From Chelonoidis abingdonii (taxonomy: Eukaryota > Chordata > Testudines > Testudinidae), in the NCBI RefSeq assembly GCF_003597395.2, contig NC_133769.1, positions 43,211,943 through 43,275,942 of the forward strand: DNA of 64,000 nt. Direction: 5' to 3'. A program made the position numbers and the translations under genes. Positions 48,310-59,993 of this stretch are shown here, piece after piece (the stretch's first letter is position 1; each line of letters begins with the position of its first letter). The notes beneath the pieces are model-generated. The model was not told the DNA's origin and searched no databases. It worked only from the letters and a program-made list of their open reading frames with translations.

Positions 48310-50331
48310 TGTCCCTGCCAGCAGGTATATGGGATCTTGGGGAGCAATTACCACACAGGTGGGGTGCCAATTAATTTCTTTATTAAAGGAAAAAGGAAGT
48401 GGTGGGAATTTAAACAATAAAATACGAAGGGATGGGGTGTATAGGGTGTTTACAATAGACAATGATGGGGGGGTTCTTATATTGACATGTTAGGGAGTTC
48501 TAACAGTGGAGTACAGTAAGTGGGGTTCAGCACAATGGGATACAGTACAGTCAATAAGCAACTTAACTTTATATAGGAACAATTCTAGATACAGTGTGAA
48601 ATGCAAAACGTACCAAAAGAATGCAAAATAAATGGTAGCTTCTATATAAAATGGTTAACAATCTTAGATAGAATGTATTAAGTGGTTGGTGGCTTATATA
48701 CAATGTAACAAATGTTATAATGTAAATACAAAGTATATCAGCATATGGTGATAAGTGAAATTATGCAATGTAGAAAATTACTGACTTAATTTGTGAGGCT
48801 GTGATAGCAAGAGTGTACCTAAAAGCTGGGTTAAGGAACAGGAGTGGGGTGGGGGAGTGAATGATATAGTGGCACTGATGGAGGAGAGTGCGGCGAAGCA
48901 GCGAGACACTTTGAAGCCCTGCAAGGTAAGGACAACGGGCTAGAAGAGAGTTTTAGCACACAGGGGGGAGATATGAGCGGGGAAAAACAGACAAAGTTAT
49001 ACAGGGGAGAAACAGCAAGGGGTTTGGGAAGTTCGGTGGCAGCAAGAGTGTAACAGAGAGACACGGAGAAGCACACGAGGGGGGGATTGGAGCTGGGGAA
49101 AACAGACAAAGTTATACAGAGGTGAGAAGCAGCAAAAACTTTATCTATCTAACCAACAACTAGGCAAAACAACAAATATCACATTCTAAGCAAATATAAC
49201 AAGCAACTATACAGAGCAAAAGAACAGCAAACTATAACAAGGCAGGTGAAACTTACAAGCTTTACAATCTATAGGAGCAACAAAGAACAAGGCAGTGAAA
49301 CTTACAAGCTCTATAATCTTAACAACTATAACTTATTAAACTAAAAACAAAACCATGGTGCACCTTATGTTATGGGGAAGTTACAAGAGGCAGAGTGGTA
49401 TGTGCCCAGGGATGGTGGCTGCAGCAGTGGACACAGCTGCAAGCAGACAGCCCGAGGCAACCCACAGGAGCGAGCTTAGCAGCGGCACAACTTATTTTAG
49501 CAGCAAAGTGCCGCGGAGTTTAGGGGAGTTTTAAGACCAGACCAAGGTTTAGCTTGAATCGTGTGCTGGGGAGACAGAGCCAGCAGCTAAAACAATAAAA
49601 TGAAAGTATAGAGAGTTTTACAGAGGGATCTTACCAGCCCCAAAGGAAGCAGCAGAGGTAAAGCAGCAAGAACATAGAAGGCTAGGTACGGTCTCAATAA
49701 TCAGGAGATCTCTCAGCAGCAATTTTCTTTGTGGGGGGGTTTCAAAAACGGGGTATGCTCAAAAATAAAATGAGAAGCAGAGAAAGGACCCCCAGAACCC
49801 CTGGCTGATCAGACCAGGCAGCATGCAGGAACCTTTCTGATATTAGTTTTAAAAATGTCTGTTTTAAAGGCAAACTCAGGCAGTTTCCCGCAGGCTTCTG
49901 ATAGCCTCCCTGTCACAGGGGAGGGGAGGGGGCAGGGACAAACTGTAGGTGAGCCAGAGACTGTCTGGGCAGAGTCCTGTGCAGTAGGTGACTCAAAAGC
50001 ACATGAGGCCTATGACTCATGCCCAAGATCTTAAAAACACAATGGTCTTGCAGCTCTGGACATTGCCTACCCTACACCGACCCAGGTTTAACAAGGTGAT
50101 AACAAGACTAACCCTTTGAAAGGGCAGTGGTTCCACTTAGCAACAGTGGCCATCCCTTTGAGAAGGCAATGGCTCTTGGTAAACAACTTTAAGAGGCCCT
50201 CCCTTTGAGAAGGGCAGTGGCCCTGGTAAACAACTTAACAGCCAGGGAAGGGGGCCACAGAAGGAGAACAAAATGGAGTAGGGGACAGCTGTAAGAAAAC
50301 AAAATGGAATAGGGGATAGCTGTAACTGACA
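48310..50331 (-). mobile_element. 2.0-kb LTR-like element, probable solo LTR
   Basis: It begins TGTCCCTGCC and ends CTGTAACTGACA, that is TGTC...GACA. TCCTT flanks both ends (48305-48309 and 50332-50336), a retroviral-type 5-bp duplication inside a CR1. On the minus strand AATAAA lies near 48380, about 75 bases from the end, as expected for R/U5. I see no gag, pol or env. It contains internal repeats: a duplicated ACAGACAAAGTTATACAG phrase at 48985 and 49105, three degenerate copies of a CCCTTTGAGAAGG unit at 50110-50235, and a duplicated AACAAAATGGA unit at 50267-50325. A length of 2 kb is long for an LTR, so a small internally deleted provirus remains possible. Confidence 0.6.
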
Positions 50332-50544
50332 TCCTTATAGTTAGAAATTATTTCCTAATATCCAACATAATCTCCTTTGCTGCCAATTTCTTCTTGTCCT
50401 ACCCTCAGTAGACATGGAGTACAATTGATCGACCCTCTTCTTTTATAACAGACCTTACATATTGAAGCCTATTATCAGTCTTTTCTCACCCACACTCAGC
50501 TTCCTCTAGGCTAAACATGTCAATCTTTCAAACTTTCTCATACA

Positions 50545-52236
50545 TCTCAGTCTCACTAAAGGACTGTTGGATATGTGGATTCTCTATTCAGACATGTCAC
50601 CAGCACTCCCAGCTATCTCCATGGACACCACTGATTTCCTGAGGAAACTGCAATGCATTGGTCACCTCCCAAAACACCATCTAGCCACCATGGATGTAGA
50701 GGCTTTCTACACAAACATCCCACACACAGATGGAATACAAGCTGTCAGGAAACAGTATCCCTGATGATGCCACAGCACAACTGGCTGCTGAGCTCTGTGC
50801 CTTTATCTCACACACAACTATTTTCAAATTTGATGACAATATATATCTCCAGATCAGTGGCACTGCTATGGGCACCTGCATGGCCCCACAATATGCCAAA
50901 TTTTTATGGCTGACCTGGAACAACGCTTCCTCAGCTCTCGTTCCACTCACGCCCCTTTTCTACCTATGCTACATTAGACATCTTCATCATCGGACCATGG
51001 AAGGAGACTGTGAAAAATCACCATGATTTCAACAACTTCCACCCCATCATCAACCTCAGCCTGGACCAATCTATGCGAGAGTCACTTTCTAGACAATGCA
51101 AATAGTGATGGTCACATTAATACCACCTATATCGAAAACCTCCAATCCTGCTATGGCCTACCTTTCTGGCCTCCAGCTTCCGTCCGGGCACATCACACAT
51201 CATTGTCTACAGCCGAGCATGAGGTACAACCGCATTCTGCTCTAACGCCTCAGATAGAAGACAATCACCTACAAAATCTCCACCAAGCATTCTCAATACT
51301 ACAATACCCACATGAGGAAATAAGAAACAGATCACAGAGCCAGACAGGGTATGCCAGAAGCCTCCTACGCAGAGACAAACCCAAGAAGAAACCCAACAGG
51401 ATCACTGCCGATCACCATAGCCCCAGCTAAACCCCTCCAAGCAATCATCAGGGGATCTACACCCATCCTGGACAATGATTCCACACTTTCACAGGCATTG
51501 GTGGCAGCAGTCCTCGCCACAGACAACGCTGCCTACCTGAAACCCATATTCTCACCAAAACTGCACACCGCACCATAGTAACTCTACTCAGGACCATCCA
51601 GCAACAAACCTCCGATGCCAACTCTACCGCACATATCTACACCAGTGCACCATCACAGGACTAACCAGATAGCCAACACCATCACCGTTCATTCACTGCA
51701 GTCCCACCAATGTAATATACGTCATCAATATGCCAGCAATCCCTCTGCTATGTACATCATCCAAACTGGACAGTCTCCTACGGAAAAGCGATAAATGGAC
51801 ACAAAATCAGATATTAGGAACGGCAATATACAACAACCTGTAGGCAGAGCACTTCAACCTCCCTGGCCAACACTATAGCAGACCTTAAGGTGGCCATCCT
51901 GCAGCAAAAAAACTTCAGGACCAGACTTTCAAAGAGAAACTGCCGAGCTTCATTCATCTGCAATTTGACACATCAGTTTAGGATTGAACAAAGACGTGAA
52001 TGCTTGCCAGCTACAGACCAGTTTCTCTTTCTTGGTTTCACACCTCAACTGCTAGACCAGGGCCTCATCTCCCTGATTGAACTAAAACTCGTTATTTCAA
52101 GTTTGCTTGCTAGCATATATATACCTGCCCCTGGAAATTTCCACTACATGCATCTGACGAAGTGGGTATTCACCCATGAAAGCTCATGCTCCAAAATGTC
52201 TGTTAGTCTATAAGGTGCCACAGGATTCTCTGCTGC
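50545..52236 (+). mobile_element. Penelope-like element, 5'-truncated, 1.7 kb
   Basis: The RT is readable in pieces: 50567-50764 has FLRKLQ and MDVEAFYTNIPH (motif A with its aspartate), and 50730-50950 has LQISGTAMGTCMAPQYAKF, a PLE RT signature. The site of the Y-x-D-D motif, just after, is mutated. 51023-51578 continues with basic downstream sequence, and about 51690-51960 holds a broken GIY-YIG domain. The tail ends GATTCTCTGCTGC at 52236. TCTCATACA at 50536-50544 and 52237-52245 is a 9-bp target duplication within the CR1. Confidence 0.85.
52151..52192 (+). ncRNA. Hammerhead-ribozyme-like core in PLE tail
   Basis: CTGACGA (52154-52160), a hairpin of GTGGGT and ACCCAT, then GAAA (52178-52181) and GCTCATGCTC repeat the motif at 37159 with CpG-type changes. 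CAT just before the core can pair with ATG after CCAAA. One stem II pair has become G-T. Confidence 0.45.
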
Positions 52237-52690
52237 TCTCATACAAAAAGTTTTCTAAATCTTTTATCATTTTTCTTGCTTTTCTCTGGACTCTCTGAAA
52301 GTTGTTCCCAAATTTCTTAAAGTGTACTGCCCAAAATTGGACATGGTTCTCCAGGTAAGACCTTATCAGTGCTGAGTAGAGTTCTACTACAATTTCCAGA
52401 CTCCTTTCGGCAGTATTGCTGCCTAGCCAGTTATTCCCCATTTTGAAGCTGTGCATTTGGTTTTTCATTTCGAAGTGTAGTACTTGCACCAGTCTTTATT
52501 GAATTTCATCTTATTGATTTCAGACCAATTTTCCAATGTATCAATATAACTTTTAATTCTAATCTTGTCCTCTAAAGTGCTTGAGACCTCTCGCAGCTTT
52601 GTTTGCAAATTTTATAAGCATATGTTCCATTCTATCATCCAAGACATTGTTTAAAACATTCAACAGTACATCCTGATGTAGTTGAAAACT

Positions 52691-54683
52691 CACATTGACT
52701 TCTGTGTCTGAAGATCAGGGCCTATATGCATAAATGGAAAATACCATTATAAACTTTATATATTAGTGTATGCACCTTAGATTCAATTTACATCAGTGTA
52801 ATCAGAGTGACAACATTGATGATACTGGTGTGGAGTTTATAATGATATTCTTCTTTTATACATTGATTCCTCCAATGTAACGTAGATCATAATTTGGCCC
52901 ATTGTGTTGCAGAACAAGTAAAATATTGATATATTAATAAACCAAAGCAAGAAAACAAGAAGTGGAGAGGATGGTCCAAGAAGGCAGAACCATGAACAAT
53001 TAGATAAAACTGAACAAGGAAGTTAGGGTGAGTATCAGAGAAAGGTTTCTAACGGTGATAGATTTATTTAATCTATTTATCACATTAGTTCTCTTCACAC
53101 TTCCATTAATTCTGTTCATTAATGTCAATCAAAACATAAAAAACCTTCAGTCCACACCAACCATCACTACCTAAGGGGTAAGGGTTTATACCATACCTGA
53201 AGGTGAACAAGCTTTGCTCTATTGAGCCAATTATAATGCACTGAAGTGAGGTGAGTGTGTATATTTGCATGTGGTGTTGCCCTGTACTGGCTGGCTGAAA
53301 GAGAGAGGATAAGGGACCAACTTCTAGTAATCAGCTGACAGGGATATCCTTTATCTCAGGTAGGAGATACCTGTATTTTTGGAGTTTAAATCTACTCTCA
53401 ATTTTGAAGATGTGTGTTTGGTTGATATGGCAAATGTGTCAGTTGTCTACAGCACATGGCTTTGTTATCCATTAGTGGAAATAATCCTTTCCTGAAAATG
53501 TCCTACACCCAAATACTCAACTCCTAGGGCTCGCAAGTGAAAACCTGGAGCTGAGAACAACTGTCATAGCAGCATGGGAGGAGAGAAGTGAATCCAGGAT
53601 CCTGTGCATTTCATGGCCACGTAATTTGCCTCAGAATCCACCTCTTGCAACATAACAGTGTTTCAGAATCTCAGCTTTCATTTTTAAAACATAATTTTGA
53701 AAATGTGAACAGAGTATAAACAATGGAATGTAATAGAGTGTAAAGTCTGTAACCAATGTGTTCCTACATTTGAAGACAACCTGAAACAATAGCTTTGAGT
53801 GTGTCAACAATCTCATTTAACTCATTCAGAGCCCTGAACACTGCATGATCCCATGGCTGCAGAATGTGACTGTAACCAGTCACCCAACATTTGTTTTCTA
53901 TATATCTCTGCCCTATTGGTAACTGCCTGATGCTGCTTCTCACTCTTTCTTGCTTTCCCCACATCCCTGCCCTTTTCCACATGAAATACTTGCTTTCTAC
54001 CAGCTCTCATCCCACTGGGTTTCCCAAATATATATAAACCTTAGCCCTGCAAATCCCCAACAAATTTCAATTTGCCCTCTTGTGTATGCTGTGCCTATTC
54101 TGGAAACTAAATGACTTTCTCCATCCTTCAGTGCTTGAAGGAATGAGACATGGTCACAAGTATAATTCTGCAGGCTTTACTAGCATGTGACAGCTGTCAT
54201 GAGCACCTCGGCTCAGAGCTAGCTGGAACTCCTTAGAACAGCTCAGTTAAATACCTAACACCAGATACTTACCTGATGCAAAGTGACTACTGGCAGCAAC
54301 TTTGCTGCAGTGATGCCAATTTACAGCAGCCGAAGATCTAGCCTACATTAAGGCCTAAAAATCATTTTCCAAATGAAAAACAATATATGTGTATTGTTAA
54401 CATTAGACTAGTGGGACCAAAAGGTCAGTCAGGAAAGGTGAACTCTTATGTCATTCTCCATTAAGAATGTGTCCCAGTTTTAACTGTTATTTATTTAACA
54501 ATTACAGAACATAGAATACTGATCCTTCTGTTCAACACTCTCCAATCCTTTACTGCCAAGGAGATACAGCTCTTTCCCACCTCTTCTTTCTGGCATGTTC
54601 TTGTACTTTTCAAAGGCTGGTGAGATGTCATTAGAGAGCATCCTGGGATCACACACTTAGCAACAGTCAACATTCAGATGTGG
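52691..54683. other. AT-rich flank without recognised gene
   Basis: 52706-52900 may be an old amniote repeat, but no ends can be fixed. Frames at 53631-53816 and 53764-53982 show no domain. Confidence 0.45.
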
Positions 54684-54783
54684 GGTCTGCATTTCACTTA
54701 TCTGTTGCCAAGGTAAATGGGTTTAAAATCAGTTTTATGTTCTGAAGCTGATCTAGCCTGTATTCTGCACAGATAACTTAAGC
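54684..54783 (+). repeat. Direct repeat, left copy
   Basis: About 100 bases starting GGTCTGCATT and containing GTTTAAAATCAGT and ATTCTGCACAGATAACT are repeated at 55600-55698 in the same orientation, with scattered substitutions and indels. Confidence 0.75.
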
Positions 54784-55599
54784 ATCTTTCCCAATCTGAC
54801 TTAGCGTCCAAAATCTGGGTGTTAACATGAAGCCCTTCTCAAGATTACTTCCAGCTTGAGCTTTGATCTCGCGGCACACTCAAAATAGGGTTTTGGCCCC
54901 CTCTGGTTCCCAAACCTTCTGTTTGGGGGACCCAATGACCCTTCCTTCCCTCTCTCTCTCACTCAGACTTTCCCTCCTCGGGCTAACTGAAGTATTGATG
55001 CATTTTTACATCAAATACAAGAGCATGTCCCTTTATTACAAAGAGACAACCCAAATCAAGGAACAGACAAATGATCTCTCTCTCTTCCCCTCCAACCAAT
55101 TCTTGGTGGCTGCGAGCTTTCTCCTAGATCTAACAAAACGTGAATCCTCCCTTGTTCCTTAGTCTACCCAGAGAGAAAACTCAACAACAGTCTAAAAAGA
55201 AAGCTTATAATAAAAGAAAAGAAAAAGACATAGGGAATATAAACTCCTGCATTCAAGTGACAATACGGCATTGCTTATAAAAAAATTTATAAATAAGTCT
55301 GATTCAAAAGATGTATCCACTTAGAAATCATTTCAGCAAGTTCACACCTGTAAATACACCCAAAACAATCATAAAAGCCTATATTGTTTTTCGACTTACT
55401 TACAAGTTGACACAGGAAGATTAGAAGAAGAAAGAGCTTTCTCATAGCTGAGAGACAAACAAAGACCAGAGTCCAAAATTCCCTCCTGACTTTGAAAATC
55501 CAGTCCTGCATTGATCCTCTGGTAGGTGTTGGTTCCTTGTTAACCCTTTACAGGTAAAAGACAATATTAACCTTTAGCTACTATTTATGAAGATCGGTC
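54784..55599. other. 816-bp segment between direct repeats, LTR-like
   Basis: It contains C/T-rich runs and a region resembling, from memory, a sauropsid ERV LTR (GTTAACCCTTTACAGGTAAA near 55540-55560). No TG...CA boundary with a short duplication was found. Frames at 54863-55162 and 55287-55511 have no domain. Confidence 0.35.
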
Positions 55600-55698
55600 G
55601 GTCTGCATTCTTATCGTGGTTGCCAGGGTAACAAAAGTGTTTAAAATCAGTGATGTTTGAAAGCGATAGCCTGTTATTCTGCACAGATAACTAACAGC
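55600..55698 (+). repeat. Direct repeat, right copy
   Basis: This is the counterpart of 54684-54783. It shares GGTCTGCATT, GTTGCCAGGGTAA, GTTTAAAATCAGT and TTATTCTGCACAGATAACT but differs by several small indels. Confidence 0.75.
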
Positions 55699-56279
55699 AA
55701 GGTGTGAGTTTGTTTGTTTTTTAATCTGCAGCATTTTTTAAACAGGAGCAGATACTAAAAATGCTAACTAACATTTAAATTATGTGGTAGAGTCACAAAC
55801 AGGGATGGAAGAATATGCAACATCAGTTAATGGAGACTAAAATTTGTTTAAAAGAAAATATGAACTGGTAAATACCTCTCAACAGTGCAATATAATGCTG
55901 TAAATGTAAGATTTAGAGGCTTTTGTTTATCTAATTTTATACTATTTCCCACCTCAGCATGAACTTAGGCAGGGTTGCAGATTCAAAGCACTGTAAGTAA
56001 AGACAATGATGTAAGTCAAACAGCTCAAACTAGATTATTTTTTCTAGCAGCAGGGTGGTCTCTCCCCAGTTCATCAGGTGTGGAATAATAATTTTGAGAG
56101 GAATTCAAGCAGATTATACATTACAAATGGGAACGGTCTGCCTATCATTTTCACAAAACTTTTTCACTCAGAATAAAACATTTGCGCATGACATTTTTGG
56201 TTGTAAACTTGGATCACAAAAGAACATCCCTGCTTCACAGAAAAAAAATGAAAGAAAAACCTTATATGTAACCTAGACA
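55699..56279. other. AT-rich flank, no feature
   Basis: Nothing supported; the frame at 56055-56276 has no recognised domain. Confidence 0.5.
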
Positions 56280-56463
56280 CCTCCGGGGTGTGGTGTTCTG
56301 TCCCCTCTAGTGGCACCATAACCACTTAGAGATTAATGAGTCTGCTAAAGTCTTAGCTACCAGCCACATAGCTTTTAGCTCATTCAGTAGAAGCTCATGC
56401 ATTTAGCGCCAGAGGTCCCCAGGTATGATCCCGCTGATGATGATGGGGGTTTGTTGGTGTTAC
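56280..56463 (+). mobile_element. tRNA-like SINE candidate
   Basis: The part from 56372 reads like a tRNA-derived head: TAGCTCATTCAGTAGAAGC (A-box-like), then GGTCCCCAGGTATGATCCC (B-box-like) with suitable spacing. The preceding TGTGGTGTTCTGTCCCCTCT may belong to the same repeat. No tail or target duplication was fixed. Confidence 0.4.
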
Positions 56464-58275
56464 ACGTACATGGTTCTTAATCTTCACAGGACCAAGTTCC
56501 ATTGACATCAATGAGAATTTTTACCTCCCTCACTATTCCCAAAGCCATATGGCCACAAGAATCCAATCCTACAAGGTAGTGATTTGTCTCCTATGAGATA
56601 CTGAACCAATGGACAATATGCTGCAGTTCTAATTCATTCTGTCACAGGCAAACATTTGCCTGGGTAAAGACTGAATAAAATCTCAGGACTAAATCAGCAT
56701 CTACTATGGGAAAACCAGAAAACTCTATGAGGTTTCCCTTCATGGAATTCCCTCCAAATATTTCTACAAAGACCATGGACCTTTGAGATCTGCATGGAAT
56801 CATGGGATCTATAAGAAGCCCACGACAATTTACCTTGAAACCTTGTGATTCTGCAACAGCTCCAGAACGATCTGTGGCTTTTCTTGGTCCCATACATTGC
56901 AGGTCCAGTGAAGGTGTGTTGCCAGGCCTTCCTGTAACTGTAACTGCACGCTGAAATCTGCTTGGAAGGGAAGTTCGTCAACAGAGGGGGTCTTCATGGA
57001 AAAGTTAATACTATGAATCTGAAGTCAAAATCCCTGAAAATTACTCAAGATAAAGCACGACAAATCCACATCTTTTATCTGGACTCCCTTTCCCCATGAA
57101 CAAGTGTGAGGAGAGGCCATTGATTGACACCATACTATGAAGCTTTAGGAGATCAACAAGTCTCTTCCATGCCTGGATCCAATGGAGTACAACCTATTCC
57201 AGAGCTTCAGGATTTGAGCTATTCAGCTAGATACTCATGATGTTCAGCAAATTCCAGGATTGAGTCTTTAAATAACACTTGTACCAGAGATATGCAAAAG
57301 TACCAGTTTTCATTACACAAATCTTTACCCAAATTCAGGTAATATGTTGAGCTGAAGAGGCATAACATTTTGGAATCCCTCTAGAGAATAGAGCCCCTTT
57401 TCGCAGAACAAAAGTTGTGATTTTCTTTAACTTTGCCACAGTGTGAAATGTTACTAGTTTTTGCAGGAAAATTTTAGTATTTTCATAGCAACATGGGAGG
57501 TTTTTGCCACTAGAACCTGCCTTACATTTCTACAGAAACAACCAAGTATTTGATATGAAGATACAAAATATTACATGGTTTTCCAAAGCCACCATGAATT
57601 CTTGCCTATTTGAGAAATGTTGCCACACTGCACTATTTAATGCACATTAGCCAGTGTAAGAATGGTTTAAAAATGCAGACAATTTTACAGCCATATTATG
57701 AAGATATAAAGCCTTTTAAATACTTCATTTTTTTTCATATTACTCTAATATTTTAGATTCATTTAATACTTTTCTTTTGGACAGGAATCACATTTATGTT
57801 ATTTCACTAACCACTTTTTTGGAGAAACTTCTCTAAAACAATATTAGCAGAATTATATATTTTTTTATAAAGACAACGATAAGAAAGCAGAAAACAGCAC
57901 TTTAGGGTCAAATTTTGCTTTATTTGGGGGTGATTTTCCTAATAAAGTGGAAATAAAATGTATGAAATGAATTGCATATATTATTTTTGAAGCTGCTTGA
58001 GATCTCCTCCAACCACTTTATCCTTTCATATCAAGGCCTGATTGTGTCTGCTTCCAAATGTTGGCTCCAGTTCAGGTTGCTGGTACTCAGCTTCAGAGTT
58101 TTCAAAGGCATAAGGCCTATATACCAAAGGACCATCTGTCCCTCTGATGCAATCAAGAGAAACAATGAAGCTGAGAGAGACTGGATTGGTTTGATGAATC
58201 TGGCCTCCAGGTGTTCACTGGAAGCTTCAAGCTAAACTTCAAGTAGGAAGTTCTATCCCAAAGGAAATTTCACAA
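56464..58275. other. AT-rich flank without recognised gene
   Basis: No exon, RNA gene or clear repeat is visible. Frames at 56642-56893 and 57972-58235 lack domains. Confidence 0.5.
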
Positions 58276-58278
58276 TTC

Positions 58279-58314
58279 AATAAATAAATAAAATAAGTAA
58301 ATAAATAAATAAAA
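58279..58314. repeat. (AAAT)n microsatellite
   Basis: Imperfect TAAA/AAAT tandem repeat of about nine units. Confidence 0.9.
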
Positions 58315-59993
58315 GCTACACACTGGAACAAAAAGTCAGAAATGCAAAATTACTTGCAGAACAGAAAAGGTTAAAAATATATTTTAGAAGGCCTGAATTT
58401 TTTTATTTTTTTATTTTTTTAAAAACACTTATGGGCAGCTGCCAGCAGGTAGATCAGCCAGGAAAGTCAGAAGCCCACCCACCAGGCAGACTGCCAAGGA
58501 GACAGTGACCCCGGGGAAGAGGATGGGCAGGTATGCAAGCTGGTAGAAACCAGGCAGGCTGGGTATCCAACAAGTTTTACAGTTTACAATAAACTGTAAA
58601 AAGTTTTGGCAGAATTGACACATTCCTGCTGTACATTTCAATTTTGTCAAAACAGCTGATGGAAAACTATTCTAAATGCTCAAACATTCACCCCTTCAAA
58701 TCTGACAACTCAAAGAATCCATATTCAGATGCAGGGGCCAGTACTGTCTTTCACTACCATGGGTTTCAGCGCTGTACTCTAGCTTTGGCAAAGTCTCTTA
58801 CTTTTCAAGGAGAAGAGGTCCTCTTTTCTTGAGAAGTAAATCATGGAAATACAACGCGCCCACACACTTGTCTGTATTGAACTCTTTAAGAATGCTCCTC
58901 ACTCAGATTACATCAATCCTCAGCTCAATTGACCCAGACACTTTATTAGCACTGGTTTCATCTGTTGGATTTTTCTAATTAAAACATTTCCACAGCATAG
59001 TTCGACATCTTAAAGTCAATTTTTTCACTTTTTTTTCCAATAAACCATCTCTATATGCACATGTGTGATATAAACATGTCTGACTGTATTTTTAATTTTC
59101 TAGGCAAGATACCTACAACCTGAATAGGTGTTAAAAATATTTTTATTATTATTCAGAATGTCTTGACACTGCCTCGGTACTGGGCACTGTGCAAACACAG
59201 AAGAGGCGACAGTACCTGCCCAAGACCGCATGCTATAAATTGAAATACATGAGTAAATACAAATGTTTGAATGAGGAATCCTAGGACTGGTTAACAAAAC
59301 AAATTGCTGCTGTTAAATGGATGATGCTGTCACAAAACTACCATGGAGAGAAGTCTGAATCTTCCTCTTGAAATAAAGTTGTGGAATTTTCTCACTAGAG
59401 CCCATTCTTGGTTGGTTAGCAAAATAAAATGTTGTTGCCCTTTCTGGAAGAAAAAAAAAGCCCAAAATAAAATCTTTCAATAAATTCCCTGCCTGCAGCT
59501 GATGTTTGTAGGATGAAGACCGGATAATTTACTGGCAGCTGAAAAGCCCAGGCCCTATAATCCAGTCCCACAGCCATCTGACCAGATCACCAATGGCCAG
59601 CACATTCAAATTTAACAGCTTAGCCTCAGAGCTCAAACACAGCAGAGGCTTACACTCAGGCGACATCGAATTGTGCTGCTGAGAGCTCCCTGGCCCTGCT
59701 CGCATTCTGCAAGGCATTATGTATCGTGGCTGACAGTTTTCCCATAACCCTGGGAGCTCAATTCTGTTGCTGTTTTTTGGCTCATTCCCTGCTCCTGTAC
59801 CTTCCCTCTGATCTCTGCGCTGCTGCGTCTGCCACTGGCTTGGCCAGTCCCCAGCCTCTCCTGCTGTTGTCCACCAGGCAAGAAACTTGATACTATTTGT
59901 CCAAATAGCACTTGTACTTGTCCTGGGCTACCAGGCAGTTAGCTTTCTCACAGATTTAAAATTTTTATTAAGGATAATGTTTTAAAAAGTATA
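58315..59993. other. AT-rich flank with an L2-like 3' end
   Basis: 59135-59235 (TTATTATTATTCAGAATG, then GGGCACTGTGCAAACACAGA) is the reverse complement of an L2-like terminus. The remainder has no recognised gene; frames at 58429-58650 and 59529-59911 show no domain. Confidence 0.45.

Larger units (their letters stand above)
48126..52690 (-). mobile_element. CR1-family LINE copy, split by two later insertions
   Basis: Three pieces, 48126-48309, 50337-50544 and about 52246-52690, read in order as one minus-strand CR1-type 3' region. The first has GTAGGGCTGGAAGAGATCTC and CTCCCTAGGTAATCTGC. The second starts with TAGTTAGAAATTATTTCCTA and includes CAGTAGACATGGAGTACAAT. The third has CTTGCTTTTCTCTGGACTC and CAAAATTGGACATGGTTCTC. 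Order and spacing continue across both breaks, so a single LINE was interrupted twice. No open frame. Confidence 0.8.

Noticed and set aside
48310..50331. A complete short provirus with two LTRs
   Set aside because: No long terminal direct repeats were found by eye within the insert, and no retroviral motif is present.
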